This document shows positions 36,132 through 45,166 of a stretch of DNA of 64,000 bases, piece after piece. How positions within the stretch are numbered: position 1 is the first letter of the stretch; every line of letters begins with the position of its first letter. The translations under genes were made by a program, and so were the position numbers. The stretch spans positions 186,001 to 250,000 of the forward strand of contig NZ_CP022418.1 of assembly GCF_002222635.1 (NCBI RefSeq), written 5' to 3'. The notes beneath the pieces are model-generated. The model was not told where the DNA came from, did not search any database, and saw only the letters and a program-made list of their open reading frames with translations. The DNA is from Pseudosulfitobacter pseudonitzschiae. GTDB taxonomy: Bacteria > Pseudomonadota > Alphaproteobacteria > Rhodobacterales > Rhodobacteraceae.

Positions 36132-36884
36132 CTATACCTCCACCATGACCTTGGTGCCAATCCGGTGAACCTTTGGATTTGTCTCAAAAACGTCCCAAAG
36201 TATGGATTCGGTCAGGACCTCCCCGGGCGCCCCCATTGCCACGACCCGCCCGTCTTTCATCGCGACGATCCGGTCAGCATAGGCAGCTGCGTAATTGATG
36301 TCGTGCAGCACGATCACGATGGCCCGGTCGTGGCGCAGTGCCAAGTCTTGCAACACCGCCATAAGCGCGCGCGACGCGGAGATATCAAGGTTGTTCAAAG
36401 GCTCGTCCAGCAGGACATAATCTGTATCCTGTGCAAAGGTCATTGCCACTTGTGCGCGTTGCCGCTGGCCACCCGATAGACTGCCCAACCGCCGCTCTGC
36501 GAGCGGCAGTAACCCAAGGGCAAGGATCGCTTCCTCGACCTTTTCGCGGTCACGCTGGTCGGGTCGTCCCTTGTGATAGGGGTAGCGGCCAAAGCTGACC
36601 AGCTCGCGCACCGTCAACAAAGGCGCGGTGTCGTTACTTTGCGGCAGTATGGCCAGCTTGCGGGCCAGAACGTCGTTGGGACAACGGCCTATTTGCAGGT
36701 CGTCCACCATAATCTTTCCCCGCTGAATGGGCAGCAGGCGGGACATCAACGACAGCAGCGTTGACTTTCCGGCTCCGTTCGGACCGATCAGCGCGGTCAC
36801 CCCGCCCCTATCGATGGACAGATTGATATTCCACAGCGTCGCGACACCGTCCCTGTCGTGGTTCAGATCAGTGATCACAATCAT
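36132..36884 (-). CDS. Iron-siderophore ABC transporter ATP-binding protein
   Basis: 250 aa ATPase of the FecE/FhuC/FatE group. Walker A IGPNGAGKST, signature LSGGQRQRAQVAMTFAQ, Walker B YVLLDEPLNNLD and HDINYAAAYADRIVAM are intact. Start MIVITDLNHDRD at 36884 overlaps the permease stop. Last gene of a minus-strand operon: receptor, binding protein, two permeases, ATPase. Confidence 0.9.
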   Translation of the reverse strand: MIVITDLNHDRDGVATLWNINLSIDRGGVTALIGPNGAGKSTLLSLMSRLLPIQRGKIMVDDLQIGRCPNDVLARKLAILPQSNDTAPLLTVRELVSFGRYPYHKGRPDQRDREKVEEAILALGLLPLAERRLGSLSGGQRQRAQVAMTFAQDTDYVLLDEPLNNLDISASRALMAVLQDLALRHDRAIVIVLHDINYAAAYADRIVAMKDGRVVAMGAPGEVLTESILWDVFETNPKVHRIGTKVMVEV

Positions 36885-37825
36885 CTGCGTTTTCTCCGCA
36901 ACAAAAGACCCAGAAAAACCAGACCACCGATCACATCGACGACGACGATCAGCGGCGTGCTCAAATTCAACAGATGCTCTAACACAAGCTGTCCACCGAC
37001 CAGCGTGATCGCGCAAACCAAAGCCGCCGAGGGAAGCAACAGACCGTGCGTTTCTGTCGGCGTGATCTGGCGTGCGACACTGACCACCAACAGGCCAAGA
37101 AAGGCCAGCGGCCCCACCAAAGCAGTCGAGACCGAAACCAGCACCGAAACAATGACCAGAACCTGAAATATCCCCCTACGCGGGTCTACGCCCAGATTGA
37201 TGGCGGTATCCGGCCCCAACGCGAGTACATCGAGCCCGTGCCGCATTCTCCAAGTCGCAAGCAGAGCCGCACAGGTCAGAGTGGCCGCGATGGCCAGCAG
37301 CGGGAAGTCGATCCTGGAAAACCGTGCAAAAGAGCTGAACTGCACCACCACATAATCGTTGGGATCAATCATGCGCTGGATAAACCCCGTGATCGAGCGG
37401 AACAGTCCTGCAAATACTATCCCCGTCAGGATCATTCGAAACATGTCGCTTCGCGCCCGTCCCAGCAGGGTTCCGAACAGGATCAGGGCCACCCCCATCA
37501 TCAGTGCGGTGTTCAGCAGAAACTGCCCTGTCTCGGGCAGGCGGACAAACTCTTGCGCGCCAAGCGTGAAAACCGACACTGACAGGATCAGCAGGTACAG
37601 CGCATCAAACCCCATTACCGAAGGGGTAAGGATGTGGTTCTGAGTCACGGTCTGAAACAGGACGGTCGCCGTTGAAACTGACATGGCGACAAGTAGCAAA
37701 GCCGCCAGCTTATTGCCGCGAAACGACAGCACGAATGCCCAATTGCCCCGCGACCCCAGCAGCATATAGCCGGCAACGCAAACGCCAAGCAGCAGCGCAA
37801 GAACGCAAATCCGTTTATGAGGCAT
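36881..37825 (-). CDS. FecCD-family siderophore permease (second subunit)
   Basis: 314 aa with about nine membrane helices. GFDALYLLILSVSVF, GIVFAGLFRSITGFIQRM and VGPLAFLGLLVVSVARQITP fit FecCD/BtuC permeases of the FatC/CeuC type. The start MPHKRICVLALLL at 37825 overlaps the upstream permease by 11 bp; a longer form from MRLNV is possible. Confidence 0.88.
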   Translation of the reverse strand: MPHKRICVLALLLGVCVAGYMLLGSRGNWAFVLSFRGNKLAALLLVAMSVSTATVLFQTVTQNHILTPSVMGFDALYLLILSVSVFTLGAQEFVRLPETGQFLLNTALMMGVALILFGTLLGRARSDMFRMILTGIVFAGLFRSITGFIQRMIDPNDYVVVQFSSFARFSRIDFPLLAIAATLTCAALLATWRMRHGLDVLALGPDTAINLGVDPRRGIFQVLVIVSVLVSVSTALVGPLAFLGLLVVSVARQITPTETHGLLLPSAALVCAITLVGGQLVLEHLLNLSTPLIVVVDVIGGLVFLGLLLRRKRR

Positions 37826-38762
37826 GACGTTTAGGCGCATAGAGCAACCACAAAAACAAGACGGCACCGATGACACCGAACACCGTTCCCACCGGAATTT
37901 CATAAGGGTAGCGCACGATGCGCCCCAGAATGTCACTTGCCAGAACCAGTACAGCTCCGCTCATTGCAGTCAGCGGTAAGCTGTGGCGCAGATTGTCACC
38001 AGCCAACCGTGAAACGATGTTGGGCACGACCAGCCCGACAAAAGGGATCATGCCCACGGTGACGACAGTCAGCGCGGTCACCACAGAAATTGCCAACAGC
38101 CCTAGGATCATCGTCTGGGTGTAGTTTAAGCCCAGATTGATGCTGGCCGAACGGCCCATGCCGACAATCGCAAACTGATCGGCAGCCAAATAGCAAAGCC
38201 CTGCAACCAGCGCGACAAGCCAAAGCAATTCATACCGCCCCTGCAAGACACCGGAGAATTCTCCATTCATCCATATTTCGACGTATTGCAATAAATCGGC
38301 CTGATAGGCGACAAACGTGACACAAGCGCCGATAATCCCGCCATAGATCAACCCGACAAGTGCAACCAGCAGGGGTTGCGTAGGCGGCAATCGGTGGACG
38401 ATGGCCAGAAATCCCGCACCCCCGACCAGTGCCGTAAACGACGCCATTACCATTTTCACCAGAATAGAGGCGGCAGGCACATATAAGGTCACCAGCAAGA
38501 TACCCAACGCGGCCCCCTGCCCTGTACCCGCTGTCATCGGCTCTACAAATCTGTTGCGCACCAGCATCTGCATGATCGCACCACTCACCGCCAACGCCCC
38601 GCCCGAAATCACCACCGCAATTGTCCGTGGTGCGCGGCTGATCGCCATCAGTTGCAGAGCTTCGGGGTCTGATCCCAGTGCCGCCCAAGAGATGTCGATG
38701 ACGCCGACAAAAAGAGATGCCAGCGACAACACGATCAGCGTCAGGCCAAGTGCAATTGCCAT
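37815..38762 (-). CDS. FecCD-family siderophore permease (first subunit)
   Basis: 315 aa, about nine membrane helices. SRAPRTIAVVISGGALAVSG and IMQMLVRNRFVEPMTAGTGQGAA segments, then VGMIPFVGLVVPNIVSRL, mark the FecCD family (FatD/CeuB type). It follows the binding-protein gene by 3 bp. Confidence 0.9.
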   Translation of the reverse strand: MAIALGLTLIVLSLASLFVGVIDISWAALGSDPEALQLMAISRAPRTIAVVISGGALAVSGAIMQMLVRNRFVEPMTAGTGQGAALGILLVTLYVPAASILVKMVMASFTALVGGAGFLAIVHRLPPTQPLLVALVGLIYGGIIGACVTFVAYQADLLQYVEIWMNGEFSGVLQGRYELLWLVALVAGLCYLAADQFAIVGMGRSASINLGLNYTQTMILGLLAISVVTALTVVTVGMIPFVGLVVPNIVSRLAGDNLRHSLPLTAMSGAVLVLASDILGRIVRYPYEIPVGTVFGVIGAVLFLWLLYAPKRHAS

Positions 38763-38765
38763 CGT

Positions 38766-39656
38766 CTACCTATCTTTGAGGCCGGCCAGAATTTCGTCCA
38801 GTGTCAGGGTCATGGATTGAATGCCTCCCCCTGCAAGATAGATCGGGCCGGCACTCAGGTGTATGACCTGCCCCGTTTTCCACGCGGTCGTCTCGTGAAC
38901 CAGCACGTTATCCAGTGTTGCACTGGCGCTTTCGCTGTCCTGCCCTATGGCCGCGATGCGGTCGATCACGAACAGGATGTCGGGGTTGGCTTCGCGAATG
39001 AACTCAAAGCTGATGGCTTCTCCGTGTGTTGCCTTTTCCACGCTCTCGACCGCTTCGGGCAACTCCAAAGCATCATGCAGCCAGCCAAACCGCCCGCCCG
39101 CACCATAAGCGCTGATCTTCGGCCCGTTGGTCATCACGATCAACGCCCGACCGCTACCTGAAACGGCTGCGCGGACCTTGGATAGTTTGTTGTTGAAGTC
39201 GGTGATCAGACTTTCGGCTTCTGCCTGTTTGTCAAAAATCTGGCCGTAGGCCGCCAGCCGCGCCAGACCCTCTTCGACGGTATTGCCCCAGATCGTCATG
39301 TCCAGCGTTGGCGCGATGCGCGCAAGTTCAGGCACCTGTTCGGAACTGCGCCCGCCAGCAATGATAAGGTCGGGCGACATTGCAAAGACCGCTTCGAAAT
39401 CGGGCTCGAACAATGATCCGACTGGCACTGTGCCAACTGCCGCGTCTTCCAGATAGGGAAGATAGACACGGCTGATCAAGCCAAAAGGTTGCACGCCCAA
39501 CGCGGTCAGACTGTCCAGTGCTGCCAGATCGAACACGGCGATCCTGTCCGGCAGCACCGGTGCTACGATGCGCCCCGCAAAAGTTTCTACCGCGACGGTT
39601 TCGGCATTGGCCGGAACCGAGAGGAGAAACATCAGAAAACCAATCGCTCTGAGCAT
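38766..39656 (-). CDS. Siderophore periplasmic binding protein (FatB/CeuE type)
   Basis: 296 aa with a signal peptide (MLRAIGFLMFLLSVPANA). DRIAVFDLAALDSLTALGVQ and SPDLIIAGGRSSEQVPELAR are typical of class III (helical-backbone) binding proteins for catecholate or citrate-type siderophores. Placed between the receptor and permease genes. Confidence 0.9.
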   Translation of the reverse strand: MLRAIGFLMFLLSVPANAETVAVETFAGRIVAPVLPDRIAVFDLAALDSLTALGVQPFGLISRVYLPYLEDAAVGTVPVGSLFEPDFEAVFAMSPDLIIAGGRSSEQVPELARIAPTLDMTIWGNTVEEGLARLAAYGQIFDKQAEAESLITDFNNKLSKVRAAVSGSGRALIVMTNGPKISAYGAGGRFGWLHDALELPEAVESVEKATHGEAISFEFIREANPDILFVIDRIAAIGQDSESASATLDNVLVHETTAWKTGQVIHLSAGPIYLAGGGIQSMTLTLDEILAGLKDR

Positions 39657-39682
39657 GAAACGCTTCCTTGTGATCCGCCTGA

Positions 39683-41668
39683 TTAAAATACGATCTCTGC
39701 ACTCAACCGGATGGAACGACCGGGTTCGAACAGAGGCTCGACCTCTCCCACGAATTCCTGACCATAGGTCGCGCGGCTGGCGTAATTCTCATCGAAGATG
39801 TTGTTGACCTCTGCGCGCAGGGTCAGGTTCTTCACCTGAGATGGAGAGTATTCCATAAACGCATTGGCGACCGTATAACCATCAATGACCGGACCTCGTC
39901 CGCCGGTGGTGGAATCGTAGGTGTCCTTGAAGTCAAAGGCCACTTCGACATCACCACCCAGTAGCAGACCGTTGTCCAACCGGTGCGCCACCTGAAATTT
40001 GAGGAAATCACCCATCGGCATGGTCAGGTAGTTGCCCGTGTAGGAATCTGCCGGACGTCCGTTGATATCGGTGTCGATACGCGCGAACCCAGCGCGAAAA
40101 AACCCGCCTTCCCATGCCGTACCGATGCCTAACTCAAAGCCGCGTGATGCGACGTCCACTGATTCCGCAGGCCCGACGCTGTAGCTTGCGGCGCGGGCGT
40201 CATCAATGTCGGTGGCAAACACCTTGCCGTCGACGATCCATGCTCCGATCGCATAGTTTGCCGCCAGGTAGATGTTGTCTGCGGTCGTGGGCGTGATCCC
40301 TTCTGTCGGATAGGTCCAGCCGGAGTTGAGAATGTAGTTTTCAGCCAGTTCCAGACCGCCCCACACATGCGAGTACCCTGCGCTTACTGTGAACCGGTCG
40401 GTCACGTCGAACTCACCGGAAATGTTGCCTGATACGCCCGACTCCGATTGCTCGGACCCGTCCGTGCCTTCAAAGTTCTGGAAATCCGCGCGCGCACCAA
40501 AGGACAGACGCGAACGGGGCCCGGCGTCCATTCTGACCTGTGCAAACACGCCGATACTGCTCAGCTTCTCCTCGGAAAACTCGTCCAGTCCACCGCCCGC
40601 GAGATCCATATAGTCCATATCGCCTTTGTCCGAGTAGAAATCGAGACCGGCGTTCAGCTCGCCCCAGCCAAGCTGGAAACGGTTGGAAATTTCTCCGTTC
40701 AGGCTTGTCGTCTCGCCCCGGATGGTCTGGGCGGTGGACAGCTTGCTTTCGTCGTTGAAAAGCTCGGTCCCGCTATAGGCAAGCCGGAAGGTGGGGTCCC
40801 ACATGGCTGTGGGCGACGTGGTGCTGTAGCTGAGGATGATATTGGTCCGGTCCAGTTCATAGGGCCGGGTTGGCGGGACGGGTCTGCCTCCGACGATTGC
40901 GCCGATATTGGCCCGATAGGGGCGGCTTTCGTCGTCGATCACCCGCTCGTAGGATAGTTCGACCCGATCACCTGATTCAGTTTCATAAGCAATCTTGCCC
41001 AGACCACTCAGCAGATCGGTGCCCGATCCCACGATGTTTATCCCGTTGCCATCTTCGCGCAACCCGCCTTGGGCGACTTTGAAAAAGCCAAGGTATTCAA
41101 ACCCACCCTCGCGCCCGTAAAGCGTGATGCCGTTGGAAAAGATGTCGCCGTTGCTATCGTATTCGAATTTGTAGCGTCCGCCAAAGTTCTGACCTGGCAA
41201 CAGCAGATCGGCCGCGTCCTTGGTCTCATACGCCAGCGCGCCGCCCAATGCACCCGGACCTGCATCTGCAGGCGCAACACCTGGATCGATCCGTGCCGAT
41301 TTCAGCAATGCGGGGTCAATCAGCGTTGTCGTGTTATGGTGAAAGACCCTGTTGTTCTGGCGCGCGCCGTCAATCGTGATGGCAAGGTTGTTTTCCTCGA
41401 TCCCGTTGACATAAACCTTTTGCGACATCGGGATGGAACTGCCGACCGAAATCGTCGGCTCGGCGACAAACATCTCCGACAGATCTGCGGGATTGCTCAG
41501 CGCAAGGCCTTCACTGGTGACCGATATCTCATCTTCTTCAAGACCAGGAACCGTCGGCATCGTCAACACGATCGTGCCCAAAAATGCCCCGTCTTCGTTG
41601 CTTTGCCCGACGGCCGCGGCCGGTGCCAGTCCGACAGCCAGACAGGCCAATGCATGCGATTTCTTCAC
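39683..41668 (-). CDS. TonB-dependent siderophore receptor
   Basis: 661 aa outer-membrane receptor. Signal peptide (1-21), plug domain with KVYVNGIEENNLAITIDGAR, and a beta-barrel ending RSIRLSAEIVF with a terminal Phe as required for barrel insertion. First gene of the siderophore operon. The 120 bp upstream show no clear Fur-type box. Ligand not predictable; no siderophore synthesis genes are nearby, so it may use xenosiderophores. Confidence 0.9.
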   Translation of the reverse strand: MKKSHALACLAVGLAPAAAVGQSNEDGAFLGTIVLTMPTVPGLEEDEISVTSEGLALSNPADLSEMFVAEPTISVGSSIPMSQKVYVNGIEENNLAITIDGARQNNRVFHHNTTTLIDPALLKSARIDPGVAPADAGPGALGGALAYETKDAADLLLPGQNFGGRYKFEYDSNGDIFSNGITLYGREGGFEYLGFFKVAQGGLREDGNGINIVGSGTDLLSGLGKIAYETESGDRVELSYERVIDDESRPYRANIGAIVGGRPVPPTRPYELDRTNIILSYSTTSPTAMWDPTFRLAYSGTELFNDESKLSTAQTIRGETTSLNGEISNRFQLGWGELNAGLDFYSDKGDMDYMDLAGGGLDEFSEEKLSSIGVFAQVRMDAGPRSRLSFGARADFQNFEGTDGSEQSESGVSGNISGEFDVTDRFTVSAGYSHVWGGLELAENYILNSGWTYPTEGITPTTADNIYLAANYAIGAWIVDGKVFATDIDDARAASYSVGPAESVDVASRGFELGIGTAWEGGFFRAGFARIDTDINGRPADSYTGNYLTMPMGDFLKFQVAHRLDNGLLLGGDVEVAFDFKDTYDSTTGGRGPVIDGYTVANAFMEYSPSQVKNLTLRAEVNNIFDENYASRATYGQEFVGEVEPLFEPGRSIRLSAEIVF

Positions 41669-41793
41669 CCCGTATCTCCCGAAAAAGTAATAGATTTTTA
41701 GGTTGCCGGGAATACTCCATCGCTGCCTGCCCCTTCTCTTAGTGAAACTGTCGGGAATTTCAAGGAAATATCTCTAACGGCTTTGATAGACTC

Positions 41794-41839
41794 TGTTGAT
41801 GGCGTGGATGCCGTCGGAAGGGCACCCACGCCATCAACA
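41794..41839. repeat. Strong inverted repeat shared with the 4.4-kb IS remnant
   Basis: TGTTGATGGCGTGGATGCC (41794-41812) and GGCACCCACGCCATCAACA (41821-41839) pair as 19-bp arms with one G-T mismatch around an 8-bp loop. The left arm is the exact reverse complement of 4387-4405. It probably derives from the end of the same insertion sequence family. A second imperfect hairpin with TCCACG/CGTGGA cores lies at about 41887-41925. Confidence 0.6.
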
Positions 41840-41940
41840 GATCCGCGTCAGGCCGACACTTGCGAAAGCGTCAGTCGCTTGAGCTTTGAGTTGACAGTCC
41901 ACGTGGCCGTGGACAGCTCAACTTTACAGGGTACGGCAGG

Positions 41941-42124
41941 GCGTTCGGGAAACGCTGGACAGGCTACCATGCCCGCAGCCGGATTGAGGCGAGGATGCGC
42001 CGTCTGAAATCCTTCGGCGAGCGCATCGCCGCGAGAGACCCGGACCGCCCAAATCCACATCCGTATCGCCCTCATGAACCGCTTCAACGCCCTCGGCAAA
42101 GCCGAGATCGTCCGCGTGGCCTGA
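41941..42124 (+). pseudogene. IS5-family transposase C-terminal remnant
   Basis: One frame reads KRWTGYHARSRIEARMRRLK and SFGERIAARDPDR; after a one-base shift near 42050 another continues IHIRIALMNRFNALGKAEIV and RVA to a stop at 42124. This is the conserved C-terminus of IS5-type transposases, including the YHARSRIE...M stretch. The N-terminal part is gone. 42125-42482 contains no identifiable gene. Confidence 0.75.
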
Positions 42125-42482
42125 CGTCAGCGGGGAAAGAGACAATCACACCTCAGGCCGGGGTAATGCACCAACGCCGATCCAATGTAACGGTAGCAAA
42201 ATAGTGGCCAAGTCCGCCACGCCAACGACGCCCAGTGAACTTCGGATCAGCAAGTATGACAGTCGCTCCGGTGCTGCCACACTGCCGCACGTCACTTTTT
42301 CGGAGTGGCTGGAATTAGCCGGGTGTGTCCGGTGCCGCCACGGGAGTTCCCAGAACTTGCAAACCCCACTCTTTCCGCATTGCCGCCACTTAGGTCAGCG
42401 CATGTTGCAACTGCAGCGAATTTCAAATTCGTCCTGTATTGCATCGATAGCCACATTGTCAGCCCGCCCTGCTTAGCCTGGA

Positions 42483-42713
42483 TCACTCTGCCATCCTGAA
42501 TTCCCGTTCAAGAATTGCCCGCGCGCGCTCAATGCCCTCCGGCGTCAATGTCAGTGATTTCGCCTTGCACCTCGGATTCTCGATCAGACTTTTGTCATGG
42601 AGCCGGTCGGTGATGGCCCAATCGACCCCCTTCCAGATCTGATCGCCGTAGTGCAACGTGAGGCTGAGAATCGCCAGCGCCGCATCATCGATTTTGTCGG
42701 TGTCGAGTGCCAT
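42483..42713 (-). CDS. DUF6429-like small protein
   Basis: 76 aa from MALDTDKIDDAALAIL; LTLHYGDQIWKGVDWAITDR and the C-terminal TPEGIERARAIL fit the DUF6429 family, often encoded beside mobile elements and WGR-domain genes in Rhizobiales and Rhodobacterales. The frame also has an earlier ATG at 42767 overlapping the next gene. Function unknown. Confidence 0.65.
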   Translation of the reverse strand: MALDTDKIDDAALAILSLTLHYGDQIWKGVDWAITDRLHDKSLIENPRCKAKSLTLTPEGIERARAILEREFRMAE

Positions 42714-42763
42714 CTTCCCCTCGTTTTCTTGTTTGGGCCGGTTTTGTGCAGTGTCGCCGGGCT

Positions 42764-43021
42764 TCATGCATATCCCCGCCGCTTCTTTACCGCGGCGAGC
42801 TTCATCAGCGCGGTAACGGCGCGCCCTTCATCCGGATGCTGCTCAATCATCATCTGCCCATGAGCCCCTATATGGCCCCATTCACGTACAAGGTTGGCGC
42901 CACCAAAGAGATCAGGCTGAATACTCATGCCGTAAAACCGCCGCATATTGCAGGCAGGATCGATCCGCCGCATCTGCAGGTCTGTCGGGAAGGTTTCCAG
43001 TTGAGCGATGGTATCGAACAT
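42764..43021 (-). CDS. WGR-domain protein
   Basis: 85 aa. RRIDPACNMRRFYGMSIQPD and LVREWGHIGAHGQMMIEQ are the WGR motif region (here W-G-H), followed by a Lys-rich tail. Such stand-alone WGR proteins may bind nucleic acids; function unknown. Its frame touches the DUF6429 gene, which follows on the same strand. The start could be the internal MRRIDP. Confidence 0.65.
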   Translation of the reverse strand: MFDTIAQLETFPTDLQMRRIDPACNMRRFYGMSIQPDLFGGANLVREWGHIGAHGQMMIEQHPDEGRAVTALMKLAAVKKRRGYA

Positions 43022-43105
43022 ATCGTGATCCAGCGGGCTTCCGTATCACAATATCAGTTGGAAGATCATGCTTCCACCTTGATTTCCCCACAAGGTGAAG
43101 GGGGC

Positions 43106-43240
43106 TCACGCCCACTTCTCGAACTTCATGACCGGTACGCCGAGCCTCGAAGCCTTGTCAGCGAGGTTCTCCTGGATGAAGGCTTGAACAATCGGATCGA
43201 AGGATCGCGCAGGCCAACGCGGAAACGACAAAAAATCCAC
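43106..43240 (-). pseudogene. C-terminal remnant of an unidentified protein
   Basis: One frame reads about 45 codons, including FDPIVQAFIQENLADKASRL and GVPVMKFEKWA, to a stop at 43106. Codon use looks like a real gene (GC-rich third positions) but there is no start, and I do not recognise the family. It lies among other broken genes. Confidence 0.35.
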
Positions 43241-43321
43241 GGGCGGTTCAAATCAGCCCGACAGGCGCAGAGATTTCTGTGGATGCTGATAGGGACGCCG
43301 TAGGATCGGGGCCCCTTCCCT

Positions 43322-43782
43322 TCAGTCTGCCATGCCGTAGGTGGCGATATCCACCTTCGAGAAGATATACTCGTTCAGAAGGGCGATGATGGCATCCTGG
43401 TCCAAGATATCCACCTCGGCCAGGCGGGCCTTCCAAGTTTCCTGCTTCTCCATGAACTCGGCCAGCAGGCGTCTGGCGGATCGATGCGGAAGCGTTCGGC
43501 GGCGTTGGCGGGCAGATCCTGCAAGAAGCTGGTGTTGTAGCTGTCCAGCGCGGCGGCCAGGTCCGCTTCGGGGGCGCCGACCTCGACGCCCTCCATCCGT
43601 CCGCCATGCAGCCCCTCGTTGCCCTGCTGCTCATAGCCGATCTCCATCCGCGCCAGCGAAAGGATCATCTGCTCCATCAAGATTGCGCGGGTCTCTTCGG
43701 GCAGACCTCGCCAGAACGATTTGTTGTAGACCCAGCTAGAGCCTATAATGATACCCACCGGGTGTTGATTGTCACTGAGCAC
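43322..43782 (-). pseudogene. TRAP transporter solute-binding protein (DctP), frameshifted remnant
   Basis: Reading from 43782, IIIGSSWVYNKSFWRGLPEE and TRAILMEQMILSLARMEIG match the C-terminal part of DctP-family proteins. Near 43470 the frame shifts and continues LAEFMEKQETWKARLAEVDI to the stop at 43322. The N-terminal half is missing and no DctQ/DctM genes remain. Confidence 0.7.
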
Positions 43783-43855
43783 CTACAGTTGTTCTGTGCT
43801 GGAATTACGCTAAAACCCGAATTCCGGCTTCTAAGGTGTTCAGAAAAAGGAACTA

Positions 43856-45166
43856 TTATTCCTCTCGGAAGGCGCGGTTGATCTGATCAGACAGCGGTTT
43901 GAAGACGTAAGAAAGAGCGGTTCTTTCGCCGGTTTGAATGAAGGCTTCTGCCGGCATTCCCGGCATGAGGGCAAGATCCTCAAGCCGCGCCATTTCCTCT
44001 GGTGGAAGCGCAATCCATACGCGATAGTAGCTCAGCCCCGTTGCCTCATCTTTTGTCAAATCTGCTGCAATGCGAGAGACACGACCATTGAGCTCGGGCG
44101 TTGTTCGCTGATTGAAGGCAGACAGACGCAGCACTGTTTTTTGCCTGAGATGAATTTGATCTATATCAGCCGGCTCAACCCGAACTTCGAGGGTAAGTTC
44201 GTCCTGATACGGTACAATCATCATAATAGTCTCGGCCGGAGACACCACGGCACCAGAGGCATGAACCGCAAGTTCGTGAATGACCCCATTTTGCGAGGCA
44301 ACGAGATTAATTCGCATGAGCCGGTCTTTCGCTGCAGCGTACCGCTCGACATACTCACCGATCTGTCCCTGAATATCCCGAAGTTCCTCGCCAACTTCGG
44401 CCCTCATGTCGGCTTCGATCTGAATGATTTGAAGACGCGTTTCGGCAATCATACCCGCAATTTCTGCTTGCCCGGCCAAGGCTTTACCGAGTTCACCGCG
44501 AAAGGTTGCCGCCTCGCGGTCCAGCTCATTCATGCGAACTACAGTAACCAGGCCGTCCACCTGTAAACCGCGCAGGTCGGTGAGTTCGCCATCAAGCACC
44601 GCGATGGCATGCGCATAGGCATCTTGTTGCGCCTTGAGGCCGGTGATCTGCATCTCGTATTGTGCGATGCGTTCGCGGAACTGCGCTTTCTCACCCTTAC
44701 GGGTTTCACTGCGGAATTTGAAAAGTTGTGCTTCACTGAACCGCGCGCGTGCTATGTCCGGATCTTGCTGCTGGTTCGTCAGCGTTGTCGGAAAGCTGAT
44801 AGAGTCCAATCCGTCCCGTTCCGCTTCTAACCGCGCTTGTCGGGCTTCCAGCTCATTCAGACGCTTGCGCACCACGGCCAGATTGGCCCGGGTCTGCGTG
44901 GCGTCCAGCCGTAACAGAACGTCGCCCGCCGCGACCTGTTGGCCTTCATGTACAAGTAATTCTTTGACTACGCCCCCATCGGGATGCTGGACCTTCTTGA
45001 CATAGGAGGTCACCACGAAGCTGCCATTGGCGATAACGGCACCGGACAGACGGGTTACACCGGCCCAACCTCCGATCGCAAACAACATACCCGCTGCGAC
45101 AAGCCCACCAATCAAAAGATGACGCCGGACGGATGTTTCGGGATCAAAACGGGTCTTTTCAGACAT
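43856..45166 (-). CDS. hasE: Type I secretion membrane fusion protein (HasE/PrtE)
   Basis: 436 aa HlyD-family adaptor linking the inner-membrane ABC exporter to an outer-membrane TolC protein. One N-terminal membrane helix (about 17-37), a long coiled coil (about 95-270) and the C-terminal barrel with ASGAVVSPAETIMMIVP and ADLTKDEATGLSYYRVWIAL. Overlaps hasD by 8 bp. With HasD it should export the HasA hemophore. No TolC gene is in the window. Confidence 0.9.
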   Translation of the reverse strand: MSEKTRFDPETSVRRHLLIGGLVAAGMLFAIGGWAGVTRLSGAVIANGSFVVTSYVKKVQHPDGGVVKELLVHEGQQVAAGDVLLRLDATQTRANLAVVRKRLNELEARQARLEAERDGLDSISFPTTLTNQQQDPDIARARFSEAQLFKFRSETRKGEKAQFRERIAQYEMQITGLKAQQDAYAHAIAVLDGELTDLRGLQVDGLVTVVRMNELDREAATFRGELGKALAGQAEIAGMIAETRLQIIQIEADMRAEVGEELRDIQGQIGEYVERYAAAKDRLMRINLVASQNGVIHELAVHASGAVVSPAETIMMIVPYQDELTLEVRVEPADIDQIHLRQKTVLRLSAFNQRTTPELNGRVSRIAADLTKDEATGLSYYRVWIALPPEEMARLEDLALMPGMPAEAFIQTGERTALSYVFKPLSDQINRAFREE

